Notes: generated by a model from the sequence alone, not told the origin. Positions 9,072-17,171 are shown, numbered from the stretch's first letter. The stretch: DNA of 43,109 bases from JBBQXK01 sp038209775 (GCA_038209775.1 JBBQXK010000030.1:1-43109), one strand, 5' to 3'. Program-made: numbers and translations.

Positions 9072-9100
9072 GCTATAGCAAGGGTTAGCGGGGGCGTCCA
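9072..9100 (-). promoter_or_regulatory. Promoter of tRNA-Asn
   Basis: On the minus strand a -35 element TGGACG (9100-9095) and a -10 element TATAGC (9077-9072) are separated by 17 bp and end 10 bp before the tRNA 5' end. Spacing and position fit a sigma70 promoter for a short-leader tRNA transcript. Confidence 0.65.
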
Positions 9101-9129
9101 GAACACTTTGGGAAAAATCTGGGGCCTTG

Positions 9130-10029
9130 TCAGATGGCCGGGGAACCCAAGGCAAAGGTTGCGGCAGGTGACAGGGTGGGTGTGGCCGTGACGCGTTGCC
9201 GCCCCGCAAGGTCGATCAGGTGTGCGAGGGCATTGCGCATCGCGGCTGGGTGAAGCGCGGGGGGGGTGTCGGCATAGACGGCGTCGACGAGGGCGGCAAG
9301 CGTCAAGGGCCCCTTGGACAGGCTTTGCAGGATCTGCGCCTCGCGCCCCTCGCGGTGGGCGATGAGGGTGGTCAGGCGGTGCGCGGGGTCATCCACCGGG
9401 TCGCCGTGACCGGGCAGGAAGCGCCGCCACCGGCCTGCCGCAAGACGCTGCAGCGACGCCATGTAGTCGCCCATATCACCATCGGGCGGCGACACCAGCG
9501 ACGGGGCCCAGCCCATCACATGGTCGCCGCTGAACAACTGATCCCCGAGGGTCAGGCACAGATGACCGCCGAGGTGCCCGGGCGTATGCAAGGCCGTCAG
9601 GGCCCAGCCCGGTCCATCCACCGTCTCGCCATCGGCAAGCAGGGCATCGGGGGCAAAGTCATGGTCCAGCCCCTCGCCACCGCCGGTCAGCCCGGCGGCG
9701 GCAAGGGCGGTCATGCGGGCACTGCGGCCCGAGGTCGCGGTGCCAAAGGCCAGCATCGGCGCGCCGGTCGCAGCGGCCAGTGCGGGGGCAAGGGCCGAAT
9801 GGTCGGCATGCGCGTGGGTGACGAGGATATGGCTGACGGTTTCGCCCGGCGCCAGCGCAGCCATGATCGCCGCCAGATGCGCGGGCAGGGCGGGGCCGGG
9901 GTCGATCACCGCGACACGGCCCTGTCCCACGATCCAGGTGTTGGTGCCGGTGTGGGTCATCGGTGACGGGTTCGGGGCCAGAACCCGGCGGATCGGCACA
10001 TCTTGACCTGTGTCACGTCCTGCTGCCAA
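9130..10029 (-). CDS. Metallo-beta-lactamase-fold hydrolase (LACTB2/glyoxalase II-like)
   Basis: A 299-residue cytoplasmic hydrolase. The metal-binding signature THAHADH (H72, H74, D76, H77) is intact. Downstream metal ligands appear in LHTPGHLGGH, FSGDH and LPGHG. After about residue 225 an extra C-terminal helical domain (EAQILQSLSKGPLTLAALVDAVY region) resembles the winged-helix tail of LACTB2-like proteins. The start is uncertain: the longest frame begins with TTG at 10029, with GGGG and AGG upstream, and no in-frame ATG precedes the conserved RRVLAPNPSP. The substrate is unknown; thioesters, RNA and lactones are all used by this superfamily. It is divergent from the EnvZ-like kinase, with only 47 bp between starts. 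Confidence 0.85.
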   Translation of the reverse strand: MAAGRDTGQDVPIRRVLAPNPSPMTHTGTNTWIVGQGRVAVIDPGPALPAHLAAIMAALAPGETVSHILVTHAHADHSALAPALAAATGAPMLAFGTATSGRSARMTALAAAGLTGGGEGLDHDFAPDALLADGETVDGPGWALTALHTPGHLGGHLCLTLGDQLFSGDHVMGWAPSLVSPPDGDMGDYMASLQRLAAGRWRRFLPGHGDPVDDPAHRLTTLIAHREGREAQILQSLSKGPLTLAALVDAVYADTPPALHPAAMRNALAHLIDLAGRQRVTATPTLSPAATFALGSPAI

Positions 10030-10076
10030 TGCCTGCCCCTTTCATCCAACGCCCTGCAGCGTTACGCTGCCCGCCC

Positions 10077-11378
10077 ATGACAATCCGCCCGAAATCCATG
10101 CTGCCGCGCAGCCTTTATGGCCGCTCGGCGCTGATTCTGGTCATTCCTGTGGTGATGATCCAGCTTGTCGTGTCGATCAACTTCATCCAGCGCCATTTCG
10201 AGGGGGTGACGCGTCAGATGACCGAAGGTCTGGTGCCGCAGATCGAGATCCTTGCGGACCGGCTGCAGGATCCGGGCGGCATCGCGGGGGCGGACGCAAT
10301 CGCGGCGGCGCTGGATATGCAGATTGCACCGGCCATCGCCGCGCCGCCTGCTGCCGATATCAGCGGCTTTTGGGATCTGTCGGGGCGGGTGGTGATTGCC
10401 ACGCTGCGCCATGATCTGGCCGGGGTGAAGGCGGTGGAGCTGGTCGACGGGCCACCCCGCGAGGTGCGTCTGTGGCTGCAGGATGCCGTCATCACCGTGC
10501 CGCGCCGTCGGGTGTCGGCGTCGAACCCGCATCAGTTGCTGGTGCTGATGATCGCCACCTCGGTGCTGATGACGCTGGTCGCCATTTATTTCCTGCGCAT
10601 GCAGTTGCGCCCGATCACCCGGCTGGCACTGGCGGCCGAGGCATTCGGCAAGGGCCAGCACCTGCCCTACCGCCCGCGCGGCGCGCAAGAGGTGCGGGCG
10701 GCGGGCAAGGCGTTCCTCGACATGCGCGGCCGGATCGAGCGGCAGATCGAGCAGCGCACCCTGATGCTGTCCGGGATCAGCCACGACCTGCGCACACCCC
10801 TGACCCGGATGAAGCTGGGCCTTGCGATGCTGCCCGAGGATGACGAGACGCGTGCGCTGGCCGGTGATGTCGCACAGATGCAGCGGATGGTGGATGAATT
10901 TCTGGCCTTTGTGCGCGACGACGCGATGGAGGAGGCGCGGCCCGCCGATCCCGCCGCACTGGCCATGGCGGTGGTCGAAAACGCGGTGCGGGCGGGGCAT
11001 GACGTGCGCTGGTTGCCACCTGCCGGGGCGGCGGGCATGTTGTCGTTGCGGCCCATGGCGGTGGCGCGGGCGCTGGACAACCTGGTCGGCAATGCGGTGC
11101 GGCACGGCACCCGGGCCGAGGTGTCGCTGCTGCTGGGTGAGCGGTCGGTCCGGCTGGTGGTCGAGGATGACGGTCCGGGCATCCCGGCGGACCGGCGCGA
11201 AGAGGCGATCCTGCCCTTTACCCGGCTGGACGGCGCGCGCGACCCCAATCGCGGCGGCGGCGTCGGGCTGGGCCTGTCGATTGCCGCCGATGTGGCGCTC
11301 AGCCATGGCGGGCAGTTGCGGCTGGGTGACAGTGACCGGCTGGGTGGCCTGCGCGCCGAACTGGTGCTGGCGCGCTAG
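10077..11378 (+). CDS. EnvZ-like sensor histidine kinase
   Basis: Inner-membrane kinase of 433 residues. Transmembrane helices at about 17-36 and 153-173 flank a periplasmic loop of about 115 residues, followed by a HAMP domain (174-225). HisKA has the phosphoacceptor H236 in GISHDLRTPLTRMK; the ATPase domain shows DNLVGNAVRHG, VEDDGPGIP and GVGLGLSIA. The architecture matches EnvZ-type osmosensors and their alphaproteobacterial relatives. The start is the ATG at 10077; a longer frame overlaps the divergent hydrolase and looks non-coding. No OmpR-type regulator is adjacent, which is unusual for this class, so its partner must be encoded elsewhere. Confidence 0.9.
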   Translation: MTIRPKSMLPRSLYGRSALILVIPVVMIQLVVSINFIQRHFEGVTRQMTEGLVPQIEILADRLQDPGGIAGADAIAAALDMQIAPAIAAPPAADISGFWDLSGRVVIATLRHDLAGVKAVELVDGPPREVRLWLQDAVITVPRRRVSASNPHQLLVLMIATSVLMTLVAIYFLRMQLRPITRLALAAEAFGKGQHLPYRPRGAQEVRAAGKAFLDMRGRIERQIEQRTLMLSGISHDLRTPLTRMKLGLAMLPEDDETRALAGDVAQMQRMVDEFLAFVRDDAMEEARPADPAALAMAVVENAVRAGHDVRWLPPAGAAGMLSLRPMAVARALDNLVGNAVRHGTRAEVSLLLGERSVRLVVEDDGPGIPADRREEAILPFTRLDGARDPNRGGGVGLGLSIAADVALSHGGQLRLGDSDRLGGLRAELVLAR

Positions 11379-11381
11379 CGG

Positions 11382-11861
11382 TCAGCGGCCCGCCGACAGC
11401 ATCACCCAATAGACCTGTCCGTCGCTGCCGGTGGCCACGCCCACACCGATATCGCGGGTGCCGCGCGCAAGGATGTTGCGCCGATGCCCGTCCGACGCCA
11501 TCCAGCCCGTGACCATTGCGCCCGGATTGCGAAACCCGAAGCCCACATTTTCGTTCGCCTTGCGATAGCGATAGCCCGACCTCTTGATCCGCGTGCCGAA
11601 CTTGGACCCATCGCTGCCGGTGTGCGACATCGTGTTGCGCCCGGCGCTGTCGCAGGCATGATCTTGCGCCGCCTTGGCCAGTTGCGCCGATGGCGCCAGA
11701 GCCGCCAGCCCGTTGCCCGAACGTTGTGCATTGATGCCTTCGACCAGCGCTGCGCGCACCGAGGCCAGGTTGTCCGGCGTGGTACAGGCCGCCGCTGCCA
11801 GCGGCATCGCCGCGAGCGACGACAGTACCAGCAGCACAAGACTGCGCCCTATAATCCGCAT
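11382..11861 (-). CDS. Exported CAP-domain (SCP/YkwD-like) protein
   Basis: Protein of about 159 residues with a signal peptide (LVLLVLSSLAAMPLAAAA) followed by one CAP domain. The superfamily residues are visible: His in MSHTGSDG, Glu in ANENVGFGF and the ASDGHRRNIL motif. Bacterial CAP proteins of this small type are secreted or periplasmic and of largely unknown function. The start is the ATG at 11861, with a G-rich Shine-Dalgarno; upstream in-frame sequence lacks signal-peptide character. It converges on the EnvZ-like gene with only 3 bp between stops and is divergent from clpP. Confidence 0.85.
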   Translation of the reverse strand: MRIIGRSLVLLVLSSLAAMPLAAAACTTPDNLASVRAALVEGINAQRSGNGLAALAPSAQLAKAAQDHACDSAGRNTMSHTGSDGSKFGTRIKRSGYRYRKANENVGFGFRNPGAMVTGWMASDGHRRNILARGTRDIGVGVATGSDGQVYWVMLSAGR

Positions 11862-12007
11862 GATGCCCCCCACCTGCCTTTGGCTGGCCCCAATCTGCAC
11901 GGGCCGGCGCGAAAGCCAAGCGCGCAATGCCCGGCCTTGGGCAACCCGCGGTGGACAACCTGCGGCGACCGGCCCGCACCCATCTTGCCGTTTCGGGGGG
12001 GCTGCCC

Positions 12008-12036
12008 TTGCAGGCCCCGGTGCGCACCACTAAGAC
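12008..12036 (+). promoter_or_regulatory. Probable clpP promoter
   Basis: TTGCAG (12008-12013) and TAAGAC (12031-12036) are separated by 17 bp and lie about 50 bp before the clpP start, in the 227-bp gap between the divergent CAP gene and clpP. The form matches other promoters in this window, such as the one before nuoA. Confidence 0.5.
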
Positions 12037-12088
12037 TCTGGCAAGCAGTCACCGAATAACACTTCCATGACACGAGAGGCGGACGCCC

Positions 12089-12721
12089 ATGCATGATCCC
12101 TTAGCGCAGTTCACCAGCTTCATCATCCCCACGGTCGAGGAAACCAACGCCCGCGGATCCATCCGCTACGACATCTTTTCGCGCATGCTGAAAGAGCGGA
12201 TCATCTTCATTTCCGGCCCCGTCCATGACGAGATGGCGACGGTGATCGTGGCGCAACTGCTGTTTCTTGAGGCGGAAAACCCGTCCAAGGAAATCAGCAT
12301 GTACATCAACAGCCCCGGCGGCGTGGTGACCAGCGGGCTGTCGATCTACGACACGATGCAGTACATCAAACCCAAGGTTTCCACCGTCTGCATCGGTCAG
12401 GCGGCGTCGATGGGGTCGCTGTTGCTGACCGCAGGCGAGCCGGGAATGCGGTTCTCGCTGCCCAATAGCCGGGTGATGGTTCACCAGCCGTCGGGCGGTT
12501 ATCAGGGACAGGCGACCGACATCCTGATCCACGCGCGCGAGACCGAAAAGCTCAAGCGCCGGTTGAACGAAATCTACGTGCATCACACGGGCAACGCATA
12601 CGAAAAGGTCGAGGCGGCGCTGGAGCGTGACAACTTCATGTCCGCCGAAGAGGCCAAGGCATGGGGCCTGATCGACGAGGTGATGGCCGCACGGCCCAAG
12701 GCCGACGACACGGCAAAGTGA
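12089..12721 (+). CDS. clpP: ATP-dependent Clp protease proteolytic subunit
   Basis: A 210-residue serine peptidase that assembles into a tetradecamer and degrades proteins unfolded by ClpX or ClpA. The catalytic triad is readable at Ser107 (GQAASMGSLLL), His132 (MVHQPSGG) and Asp181 (ERDNFMS), offset by ten from E. coli. The glycine-rich NSPGG oxyanion region is intact. GAGAGG stands 10 nt before the ATG. clpX follows 110 bp downstream after a hairpin, so the two can be transcribed together or separately. Confidence 0.97.
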   Translation: MHDPLAQFTSFIIPTVEETNARGSIRYDIFSRMLKERIIFISGPVHDEMATVIVAQLLFLEAENPSKEISMYINSPGGVVTSGLSIYDTMQYIKPKVSTVCIGQAASMGSLLLTAGEPGMRFSLPNSRVMVHQPSGGYQGQATDILIHARETEKLKRRLNEIYVHHTGNAYEKVEAALERDNFMSAEEAKAWGLIDEVMAARPKADDTAK

Positions 12722-12728
12722 CCGGGTT

Positions 12729-12751
12729 CGCCCCCGGAAAACCCGGGGGCG
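12729..12751 (+). terminator. clpP-clpX intercistronic hairpin
   Basis: A perfect 9-bp GC stem, CGCCCCCGG (12729-12737) and CCGGGGGCG (12743-12751), has a 5-nt loop and starts 8 nt after the clpP stop. It is followed by ATTTGACATTG, a weak U-tract. It is likely a partial terminator or attenuator that sets the clpP:clpX ratio. A TTGACA directly after it could be a -35 for clpX, but I see no fitting -10. Confidence 0.55.
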
Positions 12752-12831
12752 ATTTGACATTGTAGCGGGCCGGGGCTTGTCCTAGACTTCGCATCAAAAG
12801 GGCCTGTTCGGGCAAAGGGCAGAGGAACCGC

Positions 12832-14097
12832 ATGGCAACGAATTCGGGCAGCGACAGCAAGAACACGCTCTACTGCAGCTTTTGCGGCAAGAGCCAGCAC
12901 GAGGTGCGCAAGCTGATTGCCGGGCCAACCGTGTTCATCTGCGACGAATGCGTCGAATTGTGCATGGACATCATCCGTGAGGAAACCAAGACCACCGGCC
13001 TGAAATCCACCGACGGCGTGCCGACGCCGCGTGATATCTGCAAGGTCTTGGATGATTACGTCATCGGTCAGGTCCACGCCAAGCGCGTGCTGTCGGTGGC
13101 CGTCCACAACCACTACAAACGCCTGAACCATTCGACCAAGACCGACATCGAACTGTCCAAGTCGAACATCCTGCTGATCGGTCCCACCGGCTGTGGCAAG
13201 ACGCTTCTGGCGCAGACGCTGGCACGGATTCTGGACGTGCCCTTCACCATGGCCGACGCGACGACGCTGACCGAGGCCGGGTATGTTGGCGAAGATGTCG
13301 AGAACATCATCCTGAAACTGCTTCAGGCGTCCGAATACAACGTCGAACGCGCGCAGCGCGGCATCGTCTACATCGACGAAGTCGATAAAATCACCCGCAA
13401 ATCTGACAACCCCTCGATCACCCGCGATGTGTCGGGTGAAGGCGTGCAGCAGGCGCTCCTGAAGATCATGGAAGGCACCGTGGCATCGGTGCCGCCGCAA
13501 GGTGGCCGCAAGCATCCGCAGCAGGAATTCCTGCAGGTGGATACGACCAACATCCTGTTCATCTGCGGCGGCGCCTTTGCCGGCTTGGAAAAGATCATAG
13601 CGCACCGCAACAAGGGCACTTCCATCGGCTTTGGTGCCGAGGTGAAAGACCCGGATTCGCGTGGCGTGGGTGAGTTGTTCAAGGAACTGGAGCCCGAGGA
13701 TCTGTTGAAATTCGGCCTGATCCCGGAATTTGTCGGCCGTCTTCCTGTGATCGCCACGCTGACCGATCTGGACGAACCTGCCCTTATCACCATCCTGACC
13801 GAGCCGAAGAACGCGCTTGTCAAACAGTACCAGCGCCTGTTCGAGATCGAGGGCGTCGGCCTTACCTTCAGCACTGACGCCCTTGCCGCCATCGCCAAAC
13901 GTGCGATCAAACGCAAGACGGGTGCACGCGGCCTGCGCTCGATCATGGAGGATATCCTCTTGGATACCATGTTCGAACTGCCGGGGCTTGAGGGTGTGCA
14001 AGAGGTGGTCGTCGGCGAAGAGGCGGTCAGTGGCGGGGCGAAACCCTTGCTGGTGCATACCGATACCGGCAAAAAGCAGAAGATCGCCACGGCTTGA
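12832..14097 (+). CDS. clpX: ATP-dependent Clp protease ATP-binding subunit ClpX
   Basis: A 421-residue AAA+ unfoldase. The N-terminal zinc-binding domain has four cysteines (C15, C18, C37, C40). The AAA+ core shows Walker A GPTGCGKT (117-124), the GYVG pore loop (150-153), Walker B GIVYIDEVDK (177-186) and the RKH substrate loop in GGRKHPQQEF. IGFGAEV corresponds to the IGF loop that docks on ClpP. AGAGGA precedes the ATG by 6 nt. In alphaproteobacteria ClpXP also degrades cell-cycle regulators such as CtrA; that role is not shown here. Confidence 0.97.
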   Translation: MATNSGSDSKNTLYCSFCGKSQHEVRKLIAGPTVFICDECVELCMDIIREETKTTGLKSTDGVPTPRDICKVLDDYVIGQVHAKRVLSVAVHNHYKRLNHSTKTDIELSKSNILLIGPTGCGKTLLAQTLARILDVPFTMADATTLTEAGYVGEDVENIILKLLQASEYNVERAQRGIVYIDEVDKITRKSDNPSITRDVSGEGVQQALLKIMEGTVASVPPQGGRKHPQQEFLQVDTTNILFICGGAFAGLEKIIAHRNKGTSIGFGAEVKDPDSRGVGELFKELEPEDLLKFGLIPEFVGRLPVIATLTDLDEPALITILTEPKNALVKQYQRLFEIEGVGLTFSTDALAAIAKRAIKRKTGARGLRSIMEDILLDTMFELPGLEGVQEVVVGEEAVSGGAKPLLVHTDTGKKQKIATA

Positions 14098-14142
14098 CGG
14101 GCGCTGCCCGGCTTGCCTGCCGCGCATCCCCAAGGGGTCATC

Positions 14143-14526
14143 ATGCGCCGCCAAATCACCTCTGGCTCCACCTTCGAGGCCACCATCGGCTATTCCCGCG
14201 CCGTCGTCGTTGACGGCTGGGTCTTTGTTTCCGGCACCACCGGCTATGACTATGCCACGATGACCCTGCCTGGTGGCGTCGAGGACCAGTGCCGCAACAC
14301 CCTTGCCAACATCACCGCCGCCCTGGCACAGGCCGGTTGCACCCTGAATGACGTGGTGCGCGTCACCTACGTCCTGCCCGACCGCAGCGATTTCCCGAAA
14401 CTCTGGCCCCAGACCAGCGCCGCCTTCGGCGCCGCACGCCCCGCCGCCACGATGATCGAGGCGCGGCTGATGGAAGATGCCATGCGCATCGAGATCGAGG
14501 TGACGGCGCGGGTGCCGGGCGGCTGA
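14143..14526 (+). CDS. Rid-family (YjgF/YER057c/UK114) protein lacking the catalytic arginine
   Basis: Protein of 127 residues with the Rid fold: GWVFVSGTTGYD, EDQCRNTLANITAAL and LNDVVRVTYVLPD are typical. RidA deaminases use an Arg in a PAR(S/A)-type motif to hydrolyse enamine/imine intermediates. Here the equivalent stretch reads RPAATMIEARL, without Arg at that place, as in the non-archetypal Rid4-Rid7 groups, so enamine deaminase activity should not be assumed. The ATG at 14143 follows AAGGGG with suitable spacing. It lies 45 bp after clpX on the same strand and may be co-transcribed. Confidence 0.85.
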   Translation: MRRQITSGSTFEATIGYSRAVVVDGWVFVSGTTGYDYATMTLPGGVEDQCRNTLANITAALAQAGCTLNDVVRVTYVLPDRSDFPKLWPQTSAAFGAARPAATMIEARLMEDAMRIEIEVTARVPGG

Positions 14527-14654
14527 CCTGCAACGCGGCCCGATTTCCGTGATGAAACTGATCCGGCACGCGCGGGATGCGATCCCCGGTCCTGTCGTTC
14601 TTCCGCCGAACCCCGTCCCGCCCCGGGGTGCCCCGCACCGGATGATCGCAAGCC

Positions 14655-14683
14655 TTGCACAGAATCAAAAACCCGCCTAGCGT
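14655..14683 (+). promoter_or_regulatory. Probable promoter of the RTX metalloprotease gene
   Basis: TTGCAC (14655-14660) and TAGCGT (14678-14683) are 17 bp apart, placing the transcript start near 14690. Just downstream, 14691-14702 reads ATGAGAATCAAT on the opposite strand, which resembles a Fur-box half. Iron control is only a possibility. Confidence 0.5.
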
Positions 14684-14718
14684 CCTTCCAATTGATTCTC
14701 ATGCGCAGGAGCCTCGTC

Positions 14719-16206
14719 ATGCCGGACGATTTCACGGGCCTGTTGACCGGTTCGCATTGGAGCGGGATCGAGGTGACCGGAAAGTCGGTTATCGTCACCT
14801 ACAGCTTCCCCACCTCTGCCCCGGGCTATGTGCCCAATATCGACGATCCAAACCTGAGCCCTGTAGCTCTGTCCACCTGGGCGGCGTTCTCGGCCGGCGA
14901 GGCGACCCTTGCGCGGACGGCACTGGCGGAATGGGGCGATGCCAGCGGGCTGATCTTCATCGAGGTTGCGGCGGGTACGGGCGACATCAACTTCCAGAAG
15001 CTCGACTTTTCGGGCACCGGCTATGACGGGTTCGGGGGCATCGCCTATCGGCCCTTCGGTGACTGGTCATTCGCCAGCTACCCGTATTTCTCGGGCGACC
15101 TGGATTCGGCCGGCGATGTGTTCATGAACAGCGACATCGCGGTCAGCTATGGCACGCTCTTGCACGAAATCGGCCATGCCATCGGCCTGAAACACCCGAC
15201 CGAGGCATGGACGCAGTTTGCTGCCAATCCGGCTGTGGTGCACAATGTCTGGGGCGCCGATGATCCGAACGCCACGATCATGAGCCCCAATTCCACGCTG
15301 GCCCATCTGTCGGCCATCGACCTGCAGGCGATCCAGGCGATTTATGGGACGCAGGCAAACGACGGCACACAGGTGGCATCGTGGTCATGGAATGCGGGCA
15401 CTCAGACGCTGACGCAGACCGGGTTTGCCACCGACGATGCGATCCGGGGGTCGTCGGTCAGGGATGTGATCAACGGCGGTGGCGGTGATGACCTGCTGTT
15501 CGGGCTTGCGGGCAATGACAAGCTGGTTGGCGGCAGCGGCAACGATATGCTGTTCGGCGGGTTGGGGACCGACGCGTTGCTGGGCGGCGCGGGGGACGAT
15601 GAGTATTTCGTGTCGGAAACCGCCGACAAGATCGCCGAGACACTGAATGCGGGCTATGACACGGTCTGGTCGACGGCATCGCGGACGTTGTCGGCCAATG
15701 TCGAGCGGCTTTATCTGCTGGGAAATGCCGCAGTAACCGGCACCGGCAACGATCTGGACAACGAGATCTACGCGGGCAGCGCCGCGTCAAAGCTGAACGG
15801 CAGGGGCGGCAACGACTATCTGGTTGGGGGGGCGCTGAACGACCAGATCATTGGTGGGGCTGGCGGGGATTACATGTTCGGACAAGACGGGGCCGACCGG
15901 TTCATCTTTGCAGCGCTCAGCGACTTTGGCACAACGGTCTTGGATGCAATCGGCGATTTCAGCCATGCGCAGGCAGACAAGATTGATCTGAAGTCGATCG
16001 ACCCTGATCTGGTGACGGCGGGCAATCAGGCGTTCAGTTTCGTGGGCACGGCGGGATTCACCATCGATGCGCGCTTTCAGGTGCGTTATGACACGGCGTT
16101 CGGCGACAGCACGGTGCAGATCGACGTGAACCGTGATGGAGTCGCGGATTTCAGTTTGATCTTGTACGGCGTGACCACGGTGGTGGCGGGCGACTTCTTG
16201 CTATAG
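14719..16206 (+). CDS. Serralysin-like zinc metalloprotease with RTX repeats
   Basis: Secreted protein of about 495 residues. A peptidase M10-type catalytic domain covers roughly residues 10-215 and holds the zinc motif HEIGHAIGLKHP (149-160) and a Met-turn candidate in ATIMSPNST. Glycine/aspartate nonapeptide repeats follow in two blocks, about 255-295 (GGGGDDLLFG, GNDKLVGGSG, GNDMLFGG) and 355-390 (GRGGNDYLVG, GGDYMFGQDG). They bind calcium outside the cell. The C-terminal beta-rich region is the usual type I secretion signal; there is no N-terminal signal peptide. The ATG at 14719 has AGGAG 8 nt upstream; earlier in-frame starts lack one. No HlyB/HlyD-type exporter genes are near. Confidence 0.9.
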   Translation: MPDDFTGLLTGSHWSGIEVTGKSVIVTYSFPTSAPGYVPNIDDPNLSPVALSTWAAFSAGEATLARTALAEWGDASGLIFIEVAAGTGDINFQKLDFSGTGYDGFGGIAYRPFGDWSFASYPYFSGDLDSAGDVFMNSDIAVSYGTLLHEIGHAIGLKHPTEAWTQFAANPAVVHNVWGADDPNATIMSPNSTLAHLSAIDLQAIQAIYGTQANDGTQVASWSWNAGTQTLTQTGFATDDAIRGSSVRDVINGGGGDDLLFGLAGNDKLVGGSGNDMLFGGLGTDALLGGAGDDEYFVSETADKIAETLNAGYDTVWSTASRTLSANVERLYLLGNAAVTGTGNDLDNEIYAGSAASKLNGRGGNDYLVGGALNDQIIGGAGGDYMFGQDGADRFIFAALSDFGTTVLDAIGDFSHAQADKIDLKSIDPDLVTAGNQAFSFVGTAGFTIDARFQVRYDTAFGDSTVQIDVNRDGVADFSLILYGVTTVVAGDFLL

Positions 16207-16276
16207 GGCGCACGCGCTGCCGCTGGACCTTGGCCGCACAATCGGCCACTAAGGGTCAGGGCGACCGGAGAGACCG

Positions 16277-16660
16277 ATGGGCATTATGAACACGTTGCTG
16301 CGCTCCGTGACCTGGTGGAACGGCCAGACGCTCAACACCCAGCTTTTCACCGCCCGGCGCGGGGTGAAGGTGGGGCAGGACGCGGCGGGCAACATATTCT
16401 ACAAGACCCGCGACGGCAAACGTCGCTGGGTCATCTACAACGGCGAGATTGAGGCATCCCGCGTGTCGCCCGACTGGCATGGCTGGCTGCATTTCACCTG
16501 GGACACCCCGCCGTCCGAGGCCCCGCTGGCGCACAAATCCTGGGAGAAACCGCATCAGGAAAACCTGACCGGCTCTTCTGCCGCCTATGCCCCCCCCGGT
16601 TCCATCCGCAAGGGCGACCCCGCCCCCCGCCGCGACTATGAGGCATGGCAGCCCGAATGA
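16277..16660 (+). CDS. NDUFA12/B17.2-type NADH:ubiquinone oxidoreductase subunit
   Basis: A 127-residue supernumerary subunit of complex I found in alphaproteobacteria and mitochondria. The N-terminal TWWNGQTLNTQLFT, the RWVIYNGEIEASRVSPDWHGWLH block (split here only for reading) and HKSWEKPHQENLTG are highly characteristic of the family. It binds the matrix-arm side of complex I and helps final assembly. It lies about 12 kb from the nuo operon, as is usual. A GGAGAG Shine-Dalgarno lies 5 nt before the ATG. Its stop codon overlaps the start of the next gene by 4 nt (ATGA). Confidence 0.92.
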   Translation: MGIMNTLLRSVTWWNGQTLNTQLFTARRGVKVGQDAAGNIFYKTRDGKRRWVIYNGEIEASRVSPDWHGWLHFTWDTPPSEAPLAHKSWEKPHQENLTGSSAAYAPPGSIRKGDPAPRRDYEAWQPE

Positions 16661-17037
16661 TGCGCTCTTGCCGCGCCACCCGGGGCTTGCCTGCCGTTGG
16701 CGCGGCGTTGATCCTTTCGCTGCTGTCACTCCCGGCCCTCGCCGACGACTGGCAGCCCCTGACCGGCGACCAGATCAAGACCGCCCTTTCCGCCCGCGTG
16801 CTGACCTATCCCGGCGGACAGACGCAGAATTTCTATGCCGATGGGCGCACGCTTTATGAAAGCGACCGGCCGCAATGGGGGCAGTGGCGCGTCGATGGCG
16901 ACCGTTACTGTTCGCTCTGGCCGCCGTCTGACCGCTGGGATTGCTACGATGTCGCGCGTGAGGCGAAGGGGCTCGACATCCGCTTTGTCGCCCCGGGCGG
17001 CAGCATCACCGAAGGGCGCTACGTCGATCTGCAGTAG
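16657..17037 (+). CDS. Small exported protein of unknown function
   Basis: A 126-residue protein translationally coupled to the NDUFA12-type gene through an ATGA overlap at 16657. Residues up to about 30 form a signal peptide (GAALILSLLSLPALA before DDW). The mature part is tryptophan- and tyrosine-rich with two cysteines in RYCSLWPPSDRWDCYDV, and a repeated small-strand pattern (GQTQNFYADGRTLYE, GQWRVDGDRYC). I recognise no named domain, though similar 100-residue periplasmic proteins occur in Rhodobacteraceae. The more usual neighbour here is a DUF2155 protein; this is not one. Confidence 0.75.
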   Translation: MMRSCRATRGLPAVGAALILSLLSLPALADDWQPLTGDQIKTALSARVLTYPGGQTQNFYADGRTLYESDRPQWGQWRVDGDRYCSLWPPSDRWDCYDVAREAKGLDIRFVAPGGSITEGRYVDLQ

Positions 17038-17116
17038 TGCGCTGACAGACCCCTGCGGCCCTCCTCCTTCACCGTCTTTTCAGCGAACCGGCCAGTGCCG
17101 GATGTCAAAGTGTATG

Positions 17117-17171
17117 TACGGATGTAATACGGATGCTGTACAGATCGCATACGGGGTGAATACGATAAAAA
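17117..17171. repeat. Five 11-bp phased repeats (TAC-headed)
   Basis: Five units begin at 17117, 17128, 17139, 17150 and 17161, exactly 11 bp apart: TACGGATGTAA, TACGGATGCTG, TACAGATCGCA, TACGGGGTGAA and TACGATAAAAA. The pattern decays from left to right. It lies in a relatively AT-rich, non-coding stretch between the small exported protein gene and the MFS gene. Spacing of about one helical turn would put each unit on the same DNA face, suggesting a cooperative binding site or intrinsic bend. No known operator is recognised. Confidence 0.6.

Noticed and set aside
12754..12788. A clpX promoter with TTGACA at 12754-12759
   Set aside because: The only -10-like hexamer, TAGACT at 12783, is 23 bp away; at 16-18 bp nothing resembles a -10.
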